Made by a program: the position numbers and the translations under genes. A stretch of 64,000 bases of DNA. Origin: Hasllibacter sp963833115 (GTDB taxonomy: Bacteria > Pseudomonadota > Alphaproteobacteria > Rhodobacterales > Rhodobacteraceae). The notes under the pieces are model-generated. The model was not told the origin of the DNA, did no database searches, and was given only the letters and a program-made list of their open reading frames with translations. Of the stretch, positions 17,367-26,655 are shown piece after piece (position 1 is the stretch's first letter; every line of letters starts with the position of its first letter). The DNA lies in assembly GCA_963833115.1 (NCBI GenBank), contig CAWHWS010000002.1:2480001-2544000 (forward strand), given 5' to 3'.

Positions 17367-18755
17367 ATGGCCGCGAAGACCCGTCGCCTGACCGAAGGGC
17401 CCGTCTGGCGCGCCCTCGCCGCGATGTCCGCGCCGATGACGCTCGGCATCCTCGCCGTCCTGTCGGTCGGCCTGGTGGACGCCTACTTCCTGAGCCAGAT
17501 CGGGGAGACCGAGCTCGCCGCCATCGGCTTCGTCTACCCGGTGACCACCGCCGTGACCTCCCTCTCCATCGGCCTGAGCGCCGGCGCCAACGCCGCCCTG
17601 TCCCAGTCCATCGGGCGCGACGACGACGGCGCCGTCACCACGCGCAAGGGCCTGCACGCCGTCGGCCTCGCCACGATCCTCTCTGTCCTCGTCGCCCTCG
17701 CCTTCTGGCTCGGCGACGGCGCGCTCTTCGCCGCCCTGGGCGCGAGCGGCGCCACCGCCGAGGCCGTCGCCGCCTATAGCGGCATCTGGGCGTGGTCCTT
17801 CCCGTTCCTCGTCGCGATGATGGTCGTCAACGCGGTCTTCCGCGCGCACGGCGCGTCCGGCACGGCGGCGGGGATCATGGTCCTCGCCGCGGCGGTGAAC
17901 ATAGGGCTCGATCCGCTCCTGATCTTCGGCTGGGGCCCGGTCCCGGCGCTCGAGATGGCCGGCGCGGCCTGGGCGACCCTGGCGGGCCGCGTCGCCGCCC
18001 TGGCGCTCGCGCTCGCGCTCGCCTGGCGCCGCGGTCTCCTGGAGAGCTGCACCGCGCCGCTGAAGGATCTCGCCGCCAGCGTGCGGGAGATCGCCTCCGT
18101 CGGCGCGCCGGCCGCCTTCTCCAACGCCATCGCCCCCGCGGGCATGGCCGCCGTGACGGCCGCCGTCGCCACGCTGGGCGACACCGCCGTCGCGGGCTTC
18201 GGCGCCGCGAGCCGGGTGCAGTCCCTGATCCTGGTGCCGATGCTCGCCCTCTCCGCCGGGATCGGTCCCGTGGTGGGCCAGAACTGGGGCGCCGGGGAGG
18301 AAGGGCGCGCGCGCTCGGCCTTGCGGCTGTCCTGGATCGCCTGCGCCGCCTACGGCCTCGCCGCGGCCCTCGCGGTGACGCTCCTGGCGGGGCCCATCGC
18401 CGGCCTCCTCGCCTCCGGCGAGGCGGACGCTGCCTATGCCGCACAATACCTGCGCTGGGTGAGCTGGTCGCTCGTCGGCTACGGGGTGCTCGTCGTGACC
18501 AACGCCGCGATGAACGCCCGCTCCAAGGCGCTCCATTCGATGGTCCTCGGCGGGGTCCGCGTGTTCGCGCTCTATCTGCCCCTCGCCTGGGCCGGGGTCG
18601 CGCTCTTCGGCTATCCCGGCATCCTGGGCGCGGCGCTCGCGGCGAACCTGGTGCCGATCTGGCTCGCCGCCATCGCCGCGCGCCGCACCGGCCTCCTGCC
18701 CACGGAGGCCGCGCCCATCGCCGGCCCGGCCCGCCGCCTGCCCGGGACCGCCTAG
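17367..18755 (+). CDS. MATE family efflux transporter
   Basis: 462 residues with about 12 hydrophobic helices in two pseudo-symmetric halves, as in MATE Na+/H+-coupled drug or metabolite exporters of the inner membrane. Family-typical segments are AAMSAPMTLGILAVLSVGLVD near the start, AALSQSIGRDD in the first half and GPVVGQNWGAGEEGRARSAL in the second. GGAGG before the ATG sets the start. It is 49 bases after the permease and may be cotranscribed. The stop overlaps the convergent epimerase stop. The substrate cannot be predicted. Confidence 0.9.
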   Translation: MAAKTRRLTEGPVWRALAAMSAPMTLGILAVLSVGLVDAYFLSQIGETELAAIGFVYPVTTAVTSLSIGLSAGANAALSQSIGRDDDGAVTTRKGLHAVGLATILSVLVALAFWLGDGALFAALGASGATAEAVAAYSGIWAWSFPFLVAMMVVNAVFRAHGASGTAAGIMVLAAAVNIGLDPLLIFGWGPVPALEMAGAAWATLAGRVAALALALALAWRRGLLESCTAPLKDLAASVREIASVGAPAAFSNAIAPAGMAAVTAAVATLGDTAVAGFGAASRVQSLILVPMLALSAGIGPVVGQNWGAGEEGRARSALRLSWIACAAYGLAAALAVTLLAGPIAGLLASGEADAAYAAQYLRWVSWSLVGYGVLVVTNAAMNARSKALHSMVLGGVRVFALYLPLAWAGVALFGYPGILGAALAANLVPIWLAAIAARRTGLLPTEAAPIAGPARRLPGTA

Positions 18756-19783
18756 CCCGCCTGCGCCCGGTACCAGTCGACGAACCGGGCGACGCCCTCC
18801 TCCACCGGCGTGGAGGGCACGTATCCCGTCAACGCCCGCAAGAGGCGCACGTCCGCCCAGGTCGCCGGCACCTCGCCCGCCTGGATCGGGATCGACCGCC
18901 GCCGCGCCGCGCATCCGGTCGCGGCCTCGATCGCGGCGATGAAGCGCGACAGCTCCACCGGGCTCGCGTTGCCGATATTGGCCACCCGGAACGGCGCCAC
19001 GGGGCTCAGGCTGTCGAACGGGCCGGCGGGCGCGGCGGGGTCCGGCACGCAGGACGACAGCCGCCAGACCGCCTCCACCAGGTCCTCGACATAGGTGAAG
19101 TCCCGGCGCATCCGGCCGTGGTTGTGGACGTCGATCTCCTCGCCCGCCAGGATCGCGCGGGTGAACTTGTAGAGCGCCATGTCCGGCCGCCCCCAGGGCC
19201 CGTAGACCGTGAAGAACCGGAACATCGTCACCGGCAGCCCGTAGAGATGCGCGTAGCTGTGGGCCATGTCCTCGCCGGCCTTCTTGGTGGCCGCGTAGAA
19301 GCTGAGCTGCCGGTCGGCCGGGCCTGTCTCCGCATAGGGCAGCGCCTCGCTGGCGCCGTAGACCGAGGAGGTCGACGCCATCAAGAGGTGCCGCGGCGGA
19401 TTGAGGCGCGCGGCCTCCAGGAGCTCGAAGACGCCCGTGACGTTCGCCTCGAGATAGGCGCGGGGGTCGATCAGCGAATGGCGCACCCCGGCCTGCCCCG
19501 CCAGGTGGAACACGAGGGCCGGGCGATGCTCGGCGAAGAGGCCGGCGAGCGTGCCGGGCGCCTCGACGCGCCCGCGCACGGCGCGGAAGTCCGGACCGGC
19601 CAGCGCGCCCTGCCGCCGCTCCTTCAACCCGGGGTCGTAGTAGTCGTTGAAGCTGTCGAGCCCGACGACGCGCCAGCCCTCGGCGAGCAGGCGGCGCGCG
19701 ACCCAGAAGCCGATGAAGCCGGCCGAGCCGGTGACGAGCGCCGTGCCCCGCGCGCCGGTGGATGTGCCTTGGGCGCCGGTCAT
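18752..19783 (-). CDS. NAD-dependent epimerase, UDP-glucuronate 4-epimerase-like
   Basis: 343 residues, an extended SDR. The NAD-binding motif GSAGFIG is at about 19-25, the catalytic Ser lies in MASTSSVYG, and the YxxxK motif is YAATKKAGE. The tail DVRLLRALTGYVPSTPVEEGVARFVDWY is typical of nucleotide-sugar epimerases close to UDP-glucuronate epimerase. It likely supplies UDP-galacturonate or a related sugar for surface polysaccharide. No glycosyltransferases are nearby. The UDP-glucuronate assignment is from overall pattern and could be another UDP-hexose. Confidence 0.85.
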   Translation of the reverse strand: MTGAQGTSTGARGTALVTGSAGFIGFWVARRLLAEGWRVVGLDSFNDYYDPGLKERRQGALAGPDFRAVRGRVEAPGTLAGLFAEHRPALVFHLAGQAGVRHSLIDPRAYLEANVTGVFELLEAARLNPPRHLLMASTSSVYGASEALPYAETGPADRQLSFYAATKKAGEDMAHSYAHLYGLPVTMFRFFTVYGPWGRPDMALYKFTRAILAGEEIDVHNHGRMRRDFTYVEDLVEAVWRLSSCVPDPAAPAGPFDSLSPVAPFRVANIGNASPVELSRFIAAIEAATGCAARRRSIPIQAGEVPATWADVRLLRALTGYVPSTPVEEGVARFVDWYRAQAG

Positions 19784-19829
19784 CGCGCCGTCCTGTGGGC
19801 GCGGGCCGGCGGCGTCAAGCGGCCCTTCC

Positions 19830-21107
19830 CTACTCCGCCGCCCGGCGCAGCCGGCGCACCATCCACCACACGAGGAGCAGCACGATCGGCGTCGCGATCG
19901 CGGTGAACCAGGTCTTGCCCATGCCGGCCTCCGCGGCGACCGGACCCAGTGCGTAGGCCACCAGGTTTACCGCGTAATAGCTGATCGCCACGACGGAGAG
20001 CCCCTCCACCGTGCGCTGCAGGCGAAGCTGCAGGTCCGCGCGCCGGTCCATGGATTCCAGGAGATCGCGGTTCTGCGCGCTGCGCTCCACGTCGACCCGC
20101 GTGCGCAGGAGCTCGCCGGCCCGCATCGCGCGCTCGGCCATCGCCTCCATCCGACGCTGGGTGGCCTTGACCGTCCGCATGGCCGGGTCGAACCGCCGCG
20201 TCATGAACTCGGTGAAGGTCTGCCGCCCGCCGAAGCGCCGCTCGCGCAGGACCTCGATCCGCTGGGTCACGATCGCCTCGTAGGCGCGGGTCGCCCCGAA
20301 GCGGAAGGAGGTGCGCGCGAGCAGCGCCTCGAGCTCGGCCGAGGTCTCCAGGAGGGCGCGCAGCGTGTCGTCCGCGCTCTCGCCGTCGCCCCGCATGTCC
20401 GACATCAGGCGCGTCAGATCGGAGTCGAGCGCCGCGAGCCGCCCGCCGTGCTTGCGCACCCGCGCGAGGCCGAGCATCGACATCGACTTGTAGGTCTCGA
20501 TCTCGCACAGGCGTTGCACCACGCGCCCGACGCGCCGGTCGCCGGTCTCGGGTCGGGGGAAGACGGCGAATCGCATGTGCCCGGCCGGATCGATCCGGAA
20601 GTCGCCGGCGACCACCAGGTCGTCGTCGAGCACCCGGCTCACCGCGAGGCTCTCGGGCACGAACCACTCGCCCAGCCGCTCGGCGATCGCGTCCTCGCCC
20701 GGCCAGGGCTCCACCCGCACCAGGACCGAGGTGATCCGCACGCCGGGCGCGTCGGCCAGCCACTTCTCGGGGAACACGCCGAACGTCGCGCCGCCGAACG
20801 GCCTGTCGCCGAGTCCGTCCGCCATCAGGGTGTAGGTGACGAACTCGGTGTGGCTCTCCCATTTGAGCTCGTGCTTGCCGAGCCGGCCGAACCAGTGCGT
20901 CGCCCCCGGCGGCGGGTGCGGCGCGCCGTAGCGGTCGAGGAGCGCGTGCAGGTGCGCGATATCCGCGCCCCGGTCGCGCTGGGCGGCGTCCTCCGGGCGT
21001 TTGATCGCCAGGTAGGCCGCGTGGCACGGGGCGTGCAGCGCCGGGAACGGCCGCGCGTGCAGCTCGTTGGCGAGCGCGTAGCGCAGCTCGTGATCGGCGA
21101 TGCTCAT
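19830..21107 (-). CDS. DUF3422 family membrane-anchored protein
   Basis: 425 residues. The opening HELRYALANELHARPFP is the hallmark of DUF3422 proteins of alphaproteobacteria. The body is soluble, with a helical section at about 220-370 (VERSAQNRDLLESMDRRADL). The C-terminus has two hydrophobic segments (GLSVVAISYYAVNLVAYAL and TAIATPIVLLLVWWMV) ending in RRLRRAAE, so it is probably tail-anchored in the inner membrane. Function is unknown. It lies 46 bases upstream of the epimerase on the same strand and could share its transcript. Confidence 0.88.
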   Translation of the reverse strand: MSIADHELRYALANELHARPFPALHAPCHAAYLAIKRPEDAAQRDRGADIAHLHALLDRYGAPHPPPGATHWFGRLGKHELKWESHTEFVTYTLMADGLGDRPFGGATFGVFPEKWLADAPGVRITSVLVRVEPWPGEDAIAERLGEWFVPESLAVSRVLDDDLVVAGDFRIDPAGHMRFAVFPRPETGDRRVGRVVQRLCEIETYKSMSMLGLARVRKHGGRLAALDSDLTRLMSDMRGDGESADDTLRALLETSAELEALLARTSFRFGATRAYEAIVTQRIEVLRERRFGGRQTFTEFMTRRFDPAMRTVKATQRRMEAMAERAMRAGELLRTRVDVERSAQNRDLLESMDRRADLQLRLQRTVEGLSVVAISYYAVNLVAYALGPVAAEAGMGKTWFTAIATPIVLLLVWWMVRRLRRAAE

Positions 21108-21159
21108 GGGGGCGGACCCTAGCGGCCCCGCCCCCCCCGTCCAGTGGCGTCGGGCGAGA

Positions 21160-22353
21160 TCAGAGCGCGACCACGTCCAGCGGGGGGAACCCGTTGAACC
21201 CGACCGAGGAGTAGCTCGACGTGTAGGCGCCGCAATTGCGGATCGTGATCCGGTCGCCCGAGCGCAGCGCCATCGGCAGCATCATCGGGCGCCGCTCGTA
21301 GAGCACGTCGGCGCTGTCGCAGGACGGGCCGGCCATGATGCACGGACCCGTCGCGCCGCCGTCGTGCGGGGTCGCGAACTGGTAGCGGATCGCCTCGTCG
21401 ATGGTCTCCGCCAGGCCCGAGAACTTGCCGATGTCGAGATAGACCCAGCGGTGCAGGTCCATGTCGGACTTCCGCGAGACCAGGACCACCTCGGCCGCGA
21501 TCGCGCCGGCGTCCGCCACGAGGCCCCGGCCCGGCTCGGCCATCACCGTCTCCACGTCGCCGAACCGCTCGGCGACCAGGGCGGCCACCGCGGCGGCGTA
21601 GTCGGTCGGGTGCTCGACCGGCTCGCCGTAGAAGGCGGGAAAGCCGCCGCCGATGTTCAGGAGGCGCAGGTCGTGCCCGGCGCCGCGGGCATCGTGCCAG
21701 ACGGCCGCCATCTCGGTCAGGGTGGCCGCCCACATCGCCGCGCGGCGCGTCTGGCTGCCCACGTGGAAGCTGATCCCCACCGGGTCGAGGCCGAGCGCGG
21801 CCGCCTGCGCCAGGAGCGCCGGCACCATGCCCGCGTCGCAGCCGAACTTGCGGCTGAGGGGCCAGTCGGCCTCCGAATTGGTGACGATCACGCGCACGTA
21901 GACGCGCGCGCCCGGCGCATGGGCCGCGACCTTGGCGATCTCCTCGGCGCTGTCCACGGCGAAGAGGTCGACGCCGACGGAATGCGCGAAGGCGATGTCG
22001 GACGCCTTCTTGATCGTGTTGCCGAAGCTGATGTCGCGCGCCGCCGCGCCCTGCGACAGGCAGAGCTCGATCTCGCCGCGAGAGGCCGCGTCGAAGGAGG
22101 AGCCGCAGGCGACCAGCGTCTCGATCACCGCGCGCTCGGGGTTCGCCTTCACCGCGTAGTGGATGCGCATGTCGCCCAGGCCGGCGTGCAGGGCGCGGTA
22201 GTTCTCGGCCACGCGGGCGGTGTCGATCACCAGGGTCGGCCGGTCGAACACGTGGTCTGCGATGTAGCCTTCGGCGCGCGACAGACGCGGGCCGACGGCG
22301 ACGGGCTCGCCCACGAGGGCGAGGGCGAGGGGGTGCATCGTCATTTGGGTCAT
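21160..22353 (-). CDS. Ornithine/lysine decarboxylase, fold type III PLP
   Basis: 397 residues, a cytosolic PLP enzyme of the alanine-racemase-fold decarboxylases that makes putrescine (or cadaverine). The PLP lysine is in IHYAVKANPE (about 65-74), the glycine loop is LNIGGGFPAFY, and the active-site Cys is in GPSCDSADVLYE. The specificity helix resembles bifunctional ornithine/lysine decarboxylases common in alphaproteobacteria. Starts: ATG at 22353 has GGAG touching it, whereas the in-frame ATG at 22344 has the same GGAG at about nine bases and may be the true start. It is upstream of the DUF3422 gene on the same strand. Confidence 0.92.
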   Translation of the reverse strand: MTQMTMHPLALALVGEPVAVGPRLSRAEGYIADHVFDRPTLVIDTARVAENYRALHAGLGDMRIHYAVKANPERAVIETLVACGSSFDAASRGEIELCLSQGAAARDISFGNTIKKASDIAFAHSVGVDLFAVDSAEEIAKVAAHAPGARVYVRVIVTNSEADWPLSRKFGCDAGMVPALLAQAAALGLDPVGISFHVGSQTRRAAMWAATLTEMAAVWHDARGAGHDLRLLNIGGGFPAFYGEPVEHPTDYAAAVAALVAERFGDVETVMAEPGRGLVADAGAIAAEVVLVSRKSDMDLHRWVYLDIGKFSGLAETIDEAIRYQFATPHDGGATGPCIMAGPSCDSADVLYERRPMMLPMALRSGDRITIRNCGAYTSSYSSVGFNGFPPLDVVAL

Positions 22354-22543
22354 CTCCGTCAGACCCGGCCAAATCTATGACCGCTCAGTTCCAAGGGAGA
22401 CGCTTGCCGTCGCTGCATGAGCGGGGGCCGGGAGGCTGGCCAGAGGCGCGTGCGTGGGCGTCTTGGGGGGCATGTGCACGTGCGCGGCGCCGGGCACAAT
22501 TGCAAAGCGCGCGCGCCGCTACGGCGCCCCGCGCATGGCTCCC

Positions 22544-23368
22544 TCAGTCGAGGTCGGCGGCCGAATGGCGCTCCGTCACGCCGCCCTCGTCCGCGGCATG
22601 GGGGCGGTTCACCTTGCGCCCGCGGATCACGGCCGGGCGGGCGTCGATCTCCTGCGCCCAGCGGCGGACATGGGCGTACTCGTGCACCGACAGGAACTCG
22701 GCCGCGTCATAGGCCCTGCCGAGCACGACGGCCCCGTACCAGGGCCAGGTCGCCATGTCGGCGATCGTGTACTCGTCCCCCGACAGGAACCGCCGGTCCG
22801 CGAGGGTGCGGTCGAGCACGTCGAGCTGGCGCTTGGCCTCCATCGCGAACCGGTTGATCGGGTATTCCTGCGCGAACGGCGCGTAGGCGTAGAAATGCCC
22901 GAACCCCCCGCCGAGATAGGGCGCCGACCCCTGCAGCCAGAACAGCCAGTTGAGGGCCTCCGTCCGCTCGCCCTGGGGCAGGAACGCGCCCCCGAACTTC
23001 TCCGACAGATAGAGGAGGATCGCGCCGCTCTCGAAGACCCGGGCGCCCGTGTCCCGGTCCAGCAGCGCCGGGATCTTCGAGTTCGGGTTGATCTCGACGA
23101 AGCCCGAGCCGAACTGCGCCCCCTCCCCGATGTCGATGAGCCAGGCATCGTACTCGGCGGCGTGCCCCTGGGCCAGCAGCTCCTCGAGCAGGATCGTCAC
23201 CTTCTGCCCGTTGGGCGTGCCGAGCGAGTGGAGCTGCAGCGCGTGCGCGCCCACGGGCAGCTCGGCGTCGTGCGTCGGGCCGGCGACGGCGCGGTTCGTG
23301 CCGCCCCACTTGCCGCCCTCCCCCGTGCTCGGCGTCCAGACCTTGGGCGGCGCGTAGTCGTCAGGCAT
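22544..23368 (-). CDS. yghU: Glutathione-dependent disulfide-bond oxidoreductase, YghU-like GST
   Basis: 274 residues, a soluble Nu-class glutathione transferase. The N-terminal extension (KVWTPSTGEGGKWGGTNRAVAG) before the thioredoxin fold is typical of YghU. The thioredoxin domain has LHSLGTPNGQKVTILLEEL, with Thr/Asn in place of a catalytic Cys, then EINPNSKIPALLD and FESGAILLYL. The helical domain contains GGGFGHFYAYAP. It likely uses two GSH molecules for disulfide reductase or peroxidase activity. GGAGAGA precedes the ATG. It is 21 bases downstream of pntB and may be part of the same transcript, which would fit NADPH/redox supply. Confidence 0.9.
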   Translation of the reverse strand: MPDDYAPPKVWTPSTGEGGKWGGTNRAVAGPTHDAELPVGAHALQLHSLGTPNGQKVTILLEELLAQGHAAEYDAWLIDIGEGAQFGSGFVEINPNSKIPALLDRDTGARVFESGAILLYLSEKFGGAFLPQGERTEALNWLFWLQGSAPYLGGGFGHFYAYAPFAQEYPINRFAMEAKRQLDVLDRTLADRRFLSGDEYTIADMATWPWYGAVVLGRAYDAAEFLSVHEYAHVRRWAQEIDARPAVIRGRKVNRPHAADEGGVTERHSAADLD

Positions 23369-23389
23369 GGGTCTCTCCGGGGTGCGGCA

Positions 23390-24883
23390 TCAGGACAATC
23401 GGGTGAGCAGCGCATCCACCGACGCCTTGGCGTCGCCGTAGAACATGCGCGTGTTCTCCTTGTAGAAGAGCGGGTTCTCGATCCCCGAATACCCCGTCCC
23501 CTGCCCGCGCTTGGAGACGAACACCTCCTTGGCGCGCCAGACCTCCAGCACCGGCATGCCGGCGATGGGGCTGTTCGGATCGTCCTGCGCGGCCGGGTTC
23601 ACGATGTCGTTCGAGCCGATGACGATCACCACGTCGGTGGACGGAAAGTCGTCGTTGATCTCGTCCATCTCCAGCACGATGTCGTAGGGGACCTTCGCCT
23701 CCGCCAACAGCACGTTCATGTGCCCCGGCAGGCGCCCGGCGACCGGGTGGATCGCGAAGCGCACCGTCTTGCCCTTCGCCCGCAGCCGCTTGGTCAGCTC
23801 GCTGACCGATTGCTGCGCCTGCGCCACCGCCATGCCGTAGCCCGGCACGATCACCACGCTGTCCGCGTCCTCAAGCGCCGCCGCGACCCCGTCGGCGTCG
23901 ATGGCGACCTGCTCGCCCTCGACCTCCATCGCCGGGCCCGTGGTGCCGCCCCAGCCGCCCAGGATCACGCTCACGAACGACCGGTTCATCGCGCGGCACA
24001 TGATGTAGCTCAGGATCGCGCCCGAGGATCCGACCAGCGCGCCCGTCACGATCAGCAGGTCGTTGCCCAGCGTGAAGCCGATCGCCGCGGCCGCCCAGCC
24101 CGAGTAGCTGTTGAGCATCGACACGACCACGGGCATGTCCGCCCCGCCGATCCCCATGATCAGGTGGTAGCCGATGAACCCCGCGATGATCGCCGTCAGG
24201 ATCATCGTCCAGATGCCCGCCCCGAACATGTAGAGGATCAGGAGCAGCACGCAGAGCGCCGCCGCCCCGGCGTTGAGCATGTGCCCCCCCGGAAGCTGCG
24301 TCGGCTTGCCGTCCACGCGCCCCGCCAGCTTGCCGAAGGCGATGACCGATCCGGTGAACGTCACGGCGCCGATGAACACGCCCAGGAACACCTCGACCCG
24401 CAGGATGCCGATCTCGGCCCCCGTCTTGGCGAAGAGCGTGCGCTCGAAGCCGGTCATGTCCAGCATCACCAGCGAGGTCGCGTCCGCCACGTCGGCCGGC
24501 GCCGTCAGGGCGAGCCCCTCGAGCATCTCGCGCAGCGCCAGCATCTCGCTCAGGACCATGTCCGCGTTGAGCCCGATGAACACCGCCGCCAGCCCGACGA
24601 AGCTGTGCAGCGCGGCGACGAGCTGCGGCATCTCGGTCATCTGCACCCGCTGCGCCACGACCAGGCCGGCGGCCGCCCCCAGCCCGATCATCAGGAGCGA
24701 GACGAGGAGCGGCACCGGCCCCGACAGCGCCGGACCGACCAGCGTGGCCAGCACCGCCAGCGCCATGCCGACGATGCCGTACCAGATCGCGCGCTTGGCC
24801 TTCTCCTGGTTGGAGAGGCCCCCGAGCGCGAGGATGAAGAGGACGGCGGCGACCACGTAGGCCGCCGAGGACAGGCCGATCAT
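23390..24883 (-). CDS. pntB: NAD(P) transhydrogenase subunit beta
   Basis: About 497 residues. It is the beta subunit of the proton-translocating transhydrogenase, which uses the proton gradient to reduce NADP+ with NADH. Around nine membrane helices occupy the first 290 residues, followed by the NADP-binding domain III with VIVPGYGMAVAQAQ and VVIVIGSNDIVNPAAQDDP. The start is uncertain: GAGGTGA lies five bases before the ATG at 24883, while an in-frame GTG at 24892 overlaps that ribosome site, so 24883 was chosen. It sits immediately after pntA. Confidence 0.95.
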   Translation of the reverse strand: MIGLSSAAYVVAAVLFILALGGLSNQEKAKRAIWYGIVGMALAVLATLVGPALSGPVPLLVSLLMIGLGAAAGLVVAQRVQMTEMPQLVAALHSFVGLAAVFIGLNADMVLSEMLALREMLEGLALTAPADVADATSLVMLDMTGFERTLFAKTGAEIGILRVEVFLGVFIGAVTFTGSVIAFGKLAGRVDGKPTQLPGGHMLNAGAAALCVLLLILYMFGAGIWTMILTAIIAGFIGYHLIMGIGGADMPVVVSMLNSYSGWAAAAIGFTLGNDLLIVTGALVGSSGAILSYIMCRAMNRSFVSVILGGWGGTTGPAMEVEGEQVAIDADGVAAALEDADSVVIVPGYGMAVAQAQQSVSELTKRLRAKGKTVRFAIHPVAGRLPGHMNVLLAEAKVPYDIVLEMDEINDDFPSTDVVIVIGSNDIVNPAAQDDPNSPIAGMPVLEVWRAKEVFVSKRGQGTGYSGIENPLFYKENTRMFYGDAKASVDALLTRLS

Positions 24884-24893
24884 CGTGCTCACC

Positions 24894-26468
24894 TCAGGAT
24901 TTCTCGAACATGGCGAGCATCCGCCGCGTGACGAGGAACCCCCCCACGATGTTGATGCTCGCGATCAGGACCGACACGGCCGCCAGCACGCCGACCACCC
25001 AGCCGCCCGAGCCGAGCTGCAGGAGCGCGCCCAGGATCACGATGCCGGAGATCGCGTTCGTCACCGCCATGAGCGGCGTGTGCAGCGAGTGCGACACGCC
25101 CCAGATCACCTGGAACCCGACGAAGCAGGCCAGCACGAAGACGATGAAGTGCTGCATGAAGCTCGCCGGCGCCACGAGCCCGATCAGCAGCACCACCGCC
25201 GCGCCGACCCCCAGCACCGTGAACTGCTGCCTTGTGGCGGCCCGGAACTCGGACGTCTCGCGCTCCCGGCGCGCCTCCGCGCTCTCGACGGGGGCCTTCG
25301 CCTTCGGCTTCGCCGCGATCGCCTTGGTCTTGGGCGGCGGCGGCGGCCAGGTGATCTGCCCCCCGTGCGCGACCGTCGCGCCGCGGATCACGTCGTCCTC
25401 CATGTCGTGGACGATGGCGCCGTCCTTCTTCGGCGTCAGGTCCGTCAGCATGTGGCGGATGTTGTTGGCGTAGAGCGTGCTCGCCTGCGTCGCCATGCGG
25501 CTGGCGTAGTCGGTGTAGCCCACGATGGTGACGCCGTGCGCCTCCACGATCTCGCCCCGCTCCGTGAGCTCGCAATTGCCGCCGTTGGGCGCCGCGAGGT
25601 CCACGATCACCGAGCCGGGCTTCATCGCGCGCACCATGTCCTCGGTCCAGAGCACCGGCGCGGGCCGGTTCGGGATGAGGGCCGTGGTGATGACGATGTC
25701 CATCTCGGGGGCCAGCGCGCGGAACTTGGCGAGCTGCGCCTCGCGGAACTCGGGGGAGGACGGGGCCGCGTAGCCGCCCGTCTCCGCGCCGTCCTGGCCG
25801 CCGGACGAGTCCGCGAAGTCGAGATAGACAAACTCCGCGCCCATGCTCTCGATCTGCTCGGCGACCTCGGGGCGCACGTCGAACGCGTAGACGATCGCGC
25901 CCAGCGACGTCGCCGTGCCGATCGCCGCCAGCCCCGCGACCCCCGCGCCCACCACCAGGACCTTGGCGGGGGGCACCTTGCCCGCCGCCGTCACCTGCCC
26001 GGTGAAGAAGCGCCCGAAATGCTGGCCCGCCTCGATCACGGCGCGGTAGCCCGCGATGTTCGCCATCGAGCTGAGCGCGTCCATCTTCTGCGCGCGGGAG
26101 ATGCGGGGCACCATCTCCATCGCCACGATCGTGGCGTCCGCCTCCGCCGCGGCCGCCATCGCGGCGTTGTCCTCGGACGGCCCGACGAAGGAGATCAGCG
26201 TCTTGCCCGCCGTGAGGCGCGCGCTCTCGGCCTCGGTGGGCTTGTTGACCTTCACGATCACGTCCGCCTCGGACCACAGGGCCTCCGCGTCCGCCACCAC
26301 GCGCGCGCCCGCCGCCTCGTAGGCGGCGTCCGCGAAGCCCGCGCTCTCCCCGGCGCCGGTCTCGATCAGGCAGTCATGGCCGAGCTTGGCGATCGCGGCC
26401 GCGCTCTCGGGGGTCATGGCGACGCGGCGCTCGCCGGGCGCGATCTCATTGGGGGCGCCGATCTTCAT
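24894..26468 (-). CDS. pntA: NAD(P) transhydrogenase subunit alpha (fused)
   Basis: 524 residues, the fused alpha subunit: the soluble NAD(H)-binding domain I (about 1-380, with VLVVGAGVAGLAAIGTATSL and DVRPEVAEQIESMGAEF), a charged Lys/Pro/Ala linker at about 395-425, and a membrane part of three to four helices at the C-terminus. Many alphaproteobacteria split this into pntAA and pntAB; here it is a single chain. AGGAG before the ATG at 26468 sets the start, although the frame stays open to 26675. The two genes sit almost end to start, so coupled translation with pntB is likely. Confidence 0.95.
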   Translation of the reverse strand: MKIGAPNEIAPGERRVAMTPESAAAIAKLGHDCLIETGAGESAGFADAAYEAAGARVVADAEALWSEADVIVKVNKPTEAESARLTAGKTLISFVGPSEDNAAMAAAAEADATIVAMEMVPRISRAQKMDALSSMANIAGYRAVIEAGQHFGRFFTGQVTAAGKVPPAKVLVVGAGVAGLAAIGTATSLGAIVYAFDVRPEVAEQIESMGAEFVYLDFADSSGGQDGAETGGYAAPSSPEFREAQLAKFRALAPEMDIVITTALIPNRPAPVLWTEDMVRAMKPGSVIVDLAAPNGGNCELTERGEIVEAHGVTIVGYTDYASRMATQASTLYANNIRHMLTDLTPKKDGAIVHDMEDDVIRGATVAHGGQITWPPPPPKTKAIAAKPKAKAPVESAEARRERETSEFRAATRQQFTVLGVGAAVVLLIGLVAPASFMQHFIVFVLACFVGFQVIWGVSHSLHTPLMAVTNAISGIVILGALLQLGSGGWVVGVLAAVSVLIASINIVGGFLVTRRMLAMFEKS

Positions 26469-26655
26469 GCGCGGGACTCCTGATGACAGCGCCCGCGTCC
26501 GGGCCGCCCCGATGCCTAAGCGGGCCGCCCCCCGCCCGCAAGAACGTATGCCCCGGGCCCGACTGTTGCCCCCGCGCCACGCAACCGGCCTTCCGGAGGC
26601 GCCGGCCGTCGGGTGACATGTGGCCATCGCGTCACGCCGGCTATCTGCTCGATCC

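Noticed and set aside
22354..22543. Small gene between ornithine decarboxylase and the YghU gene
   Set aside because: Short frames here lack ribosome sites and continue antisense to the flanking genes.
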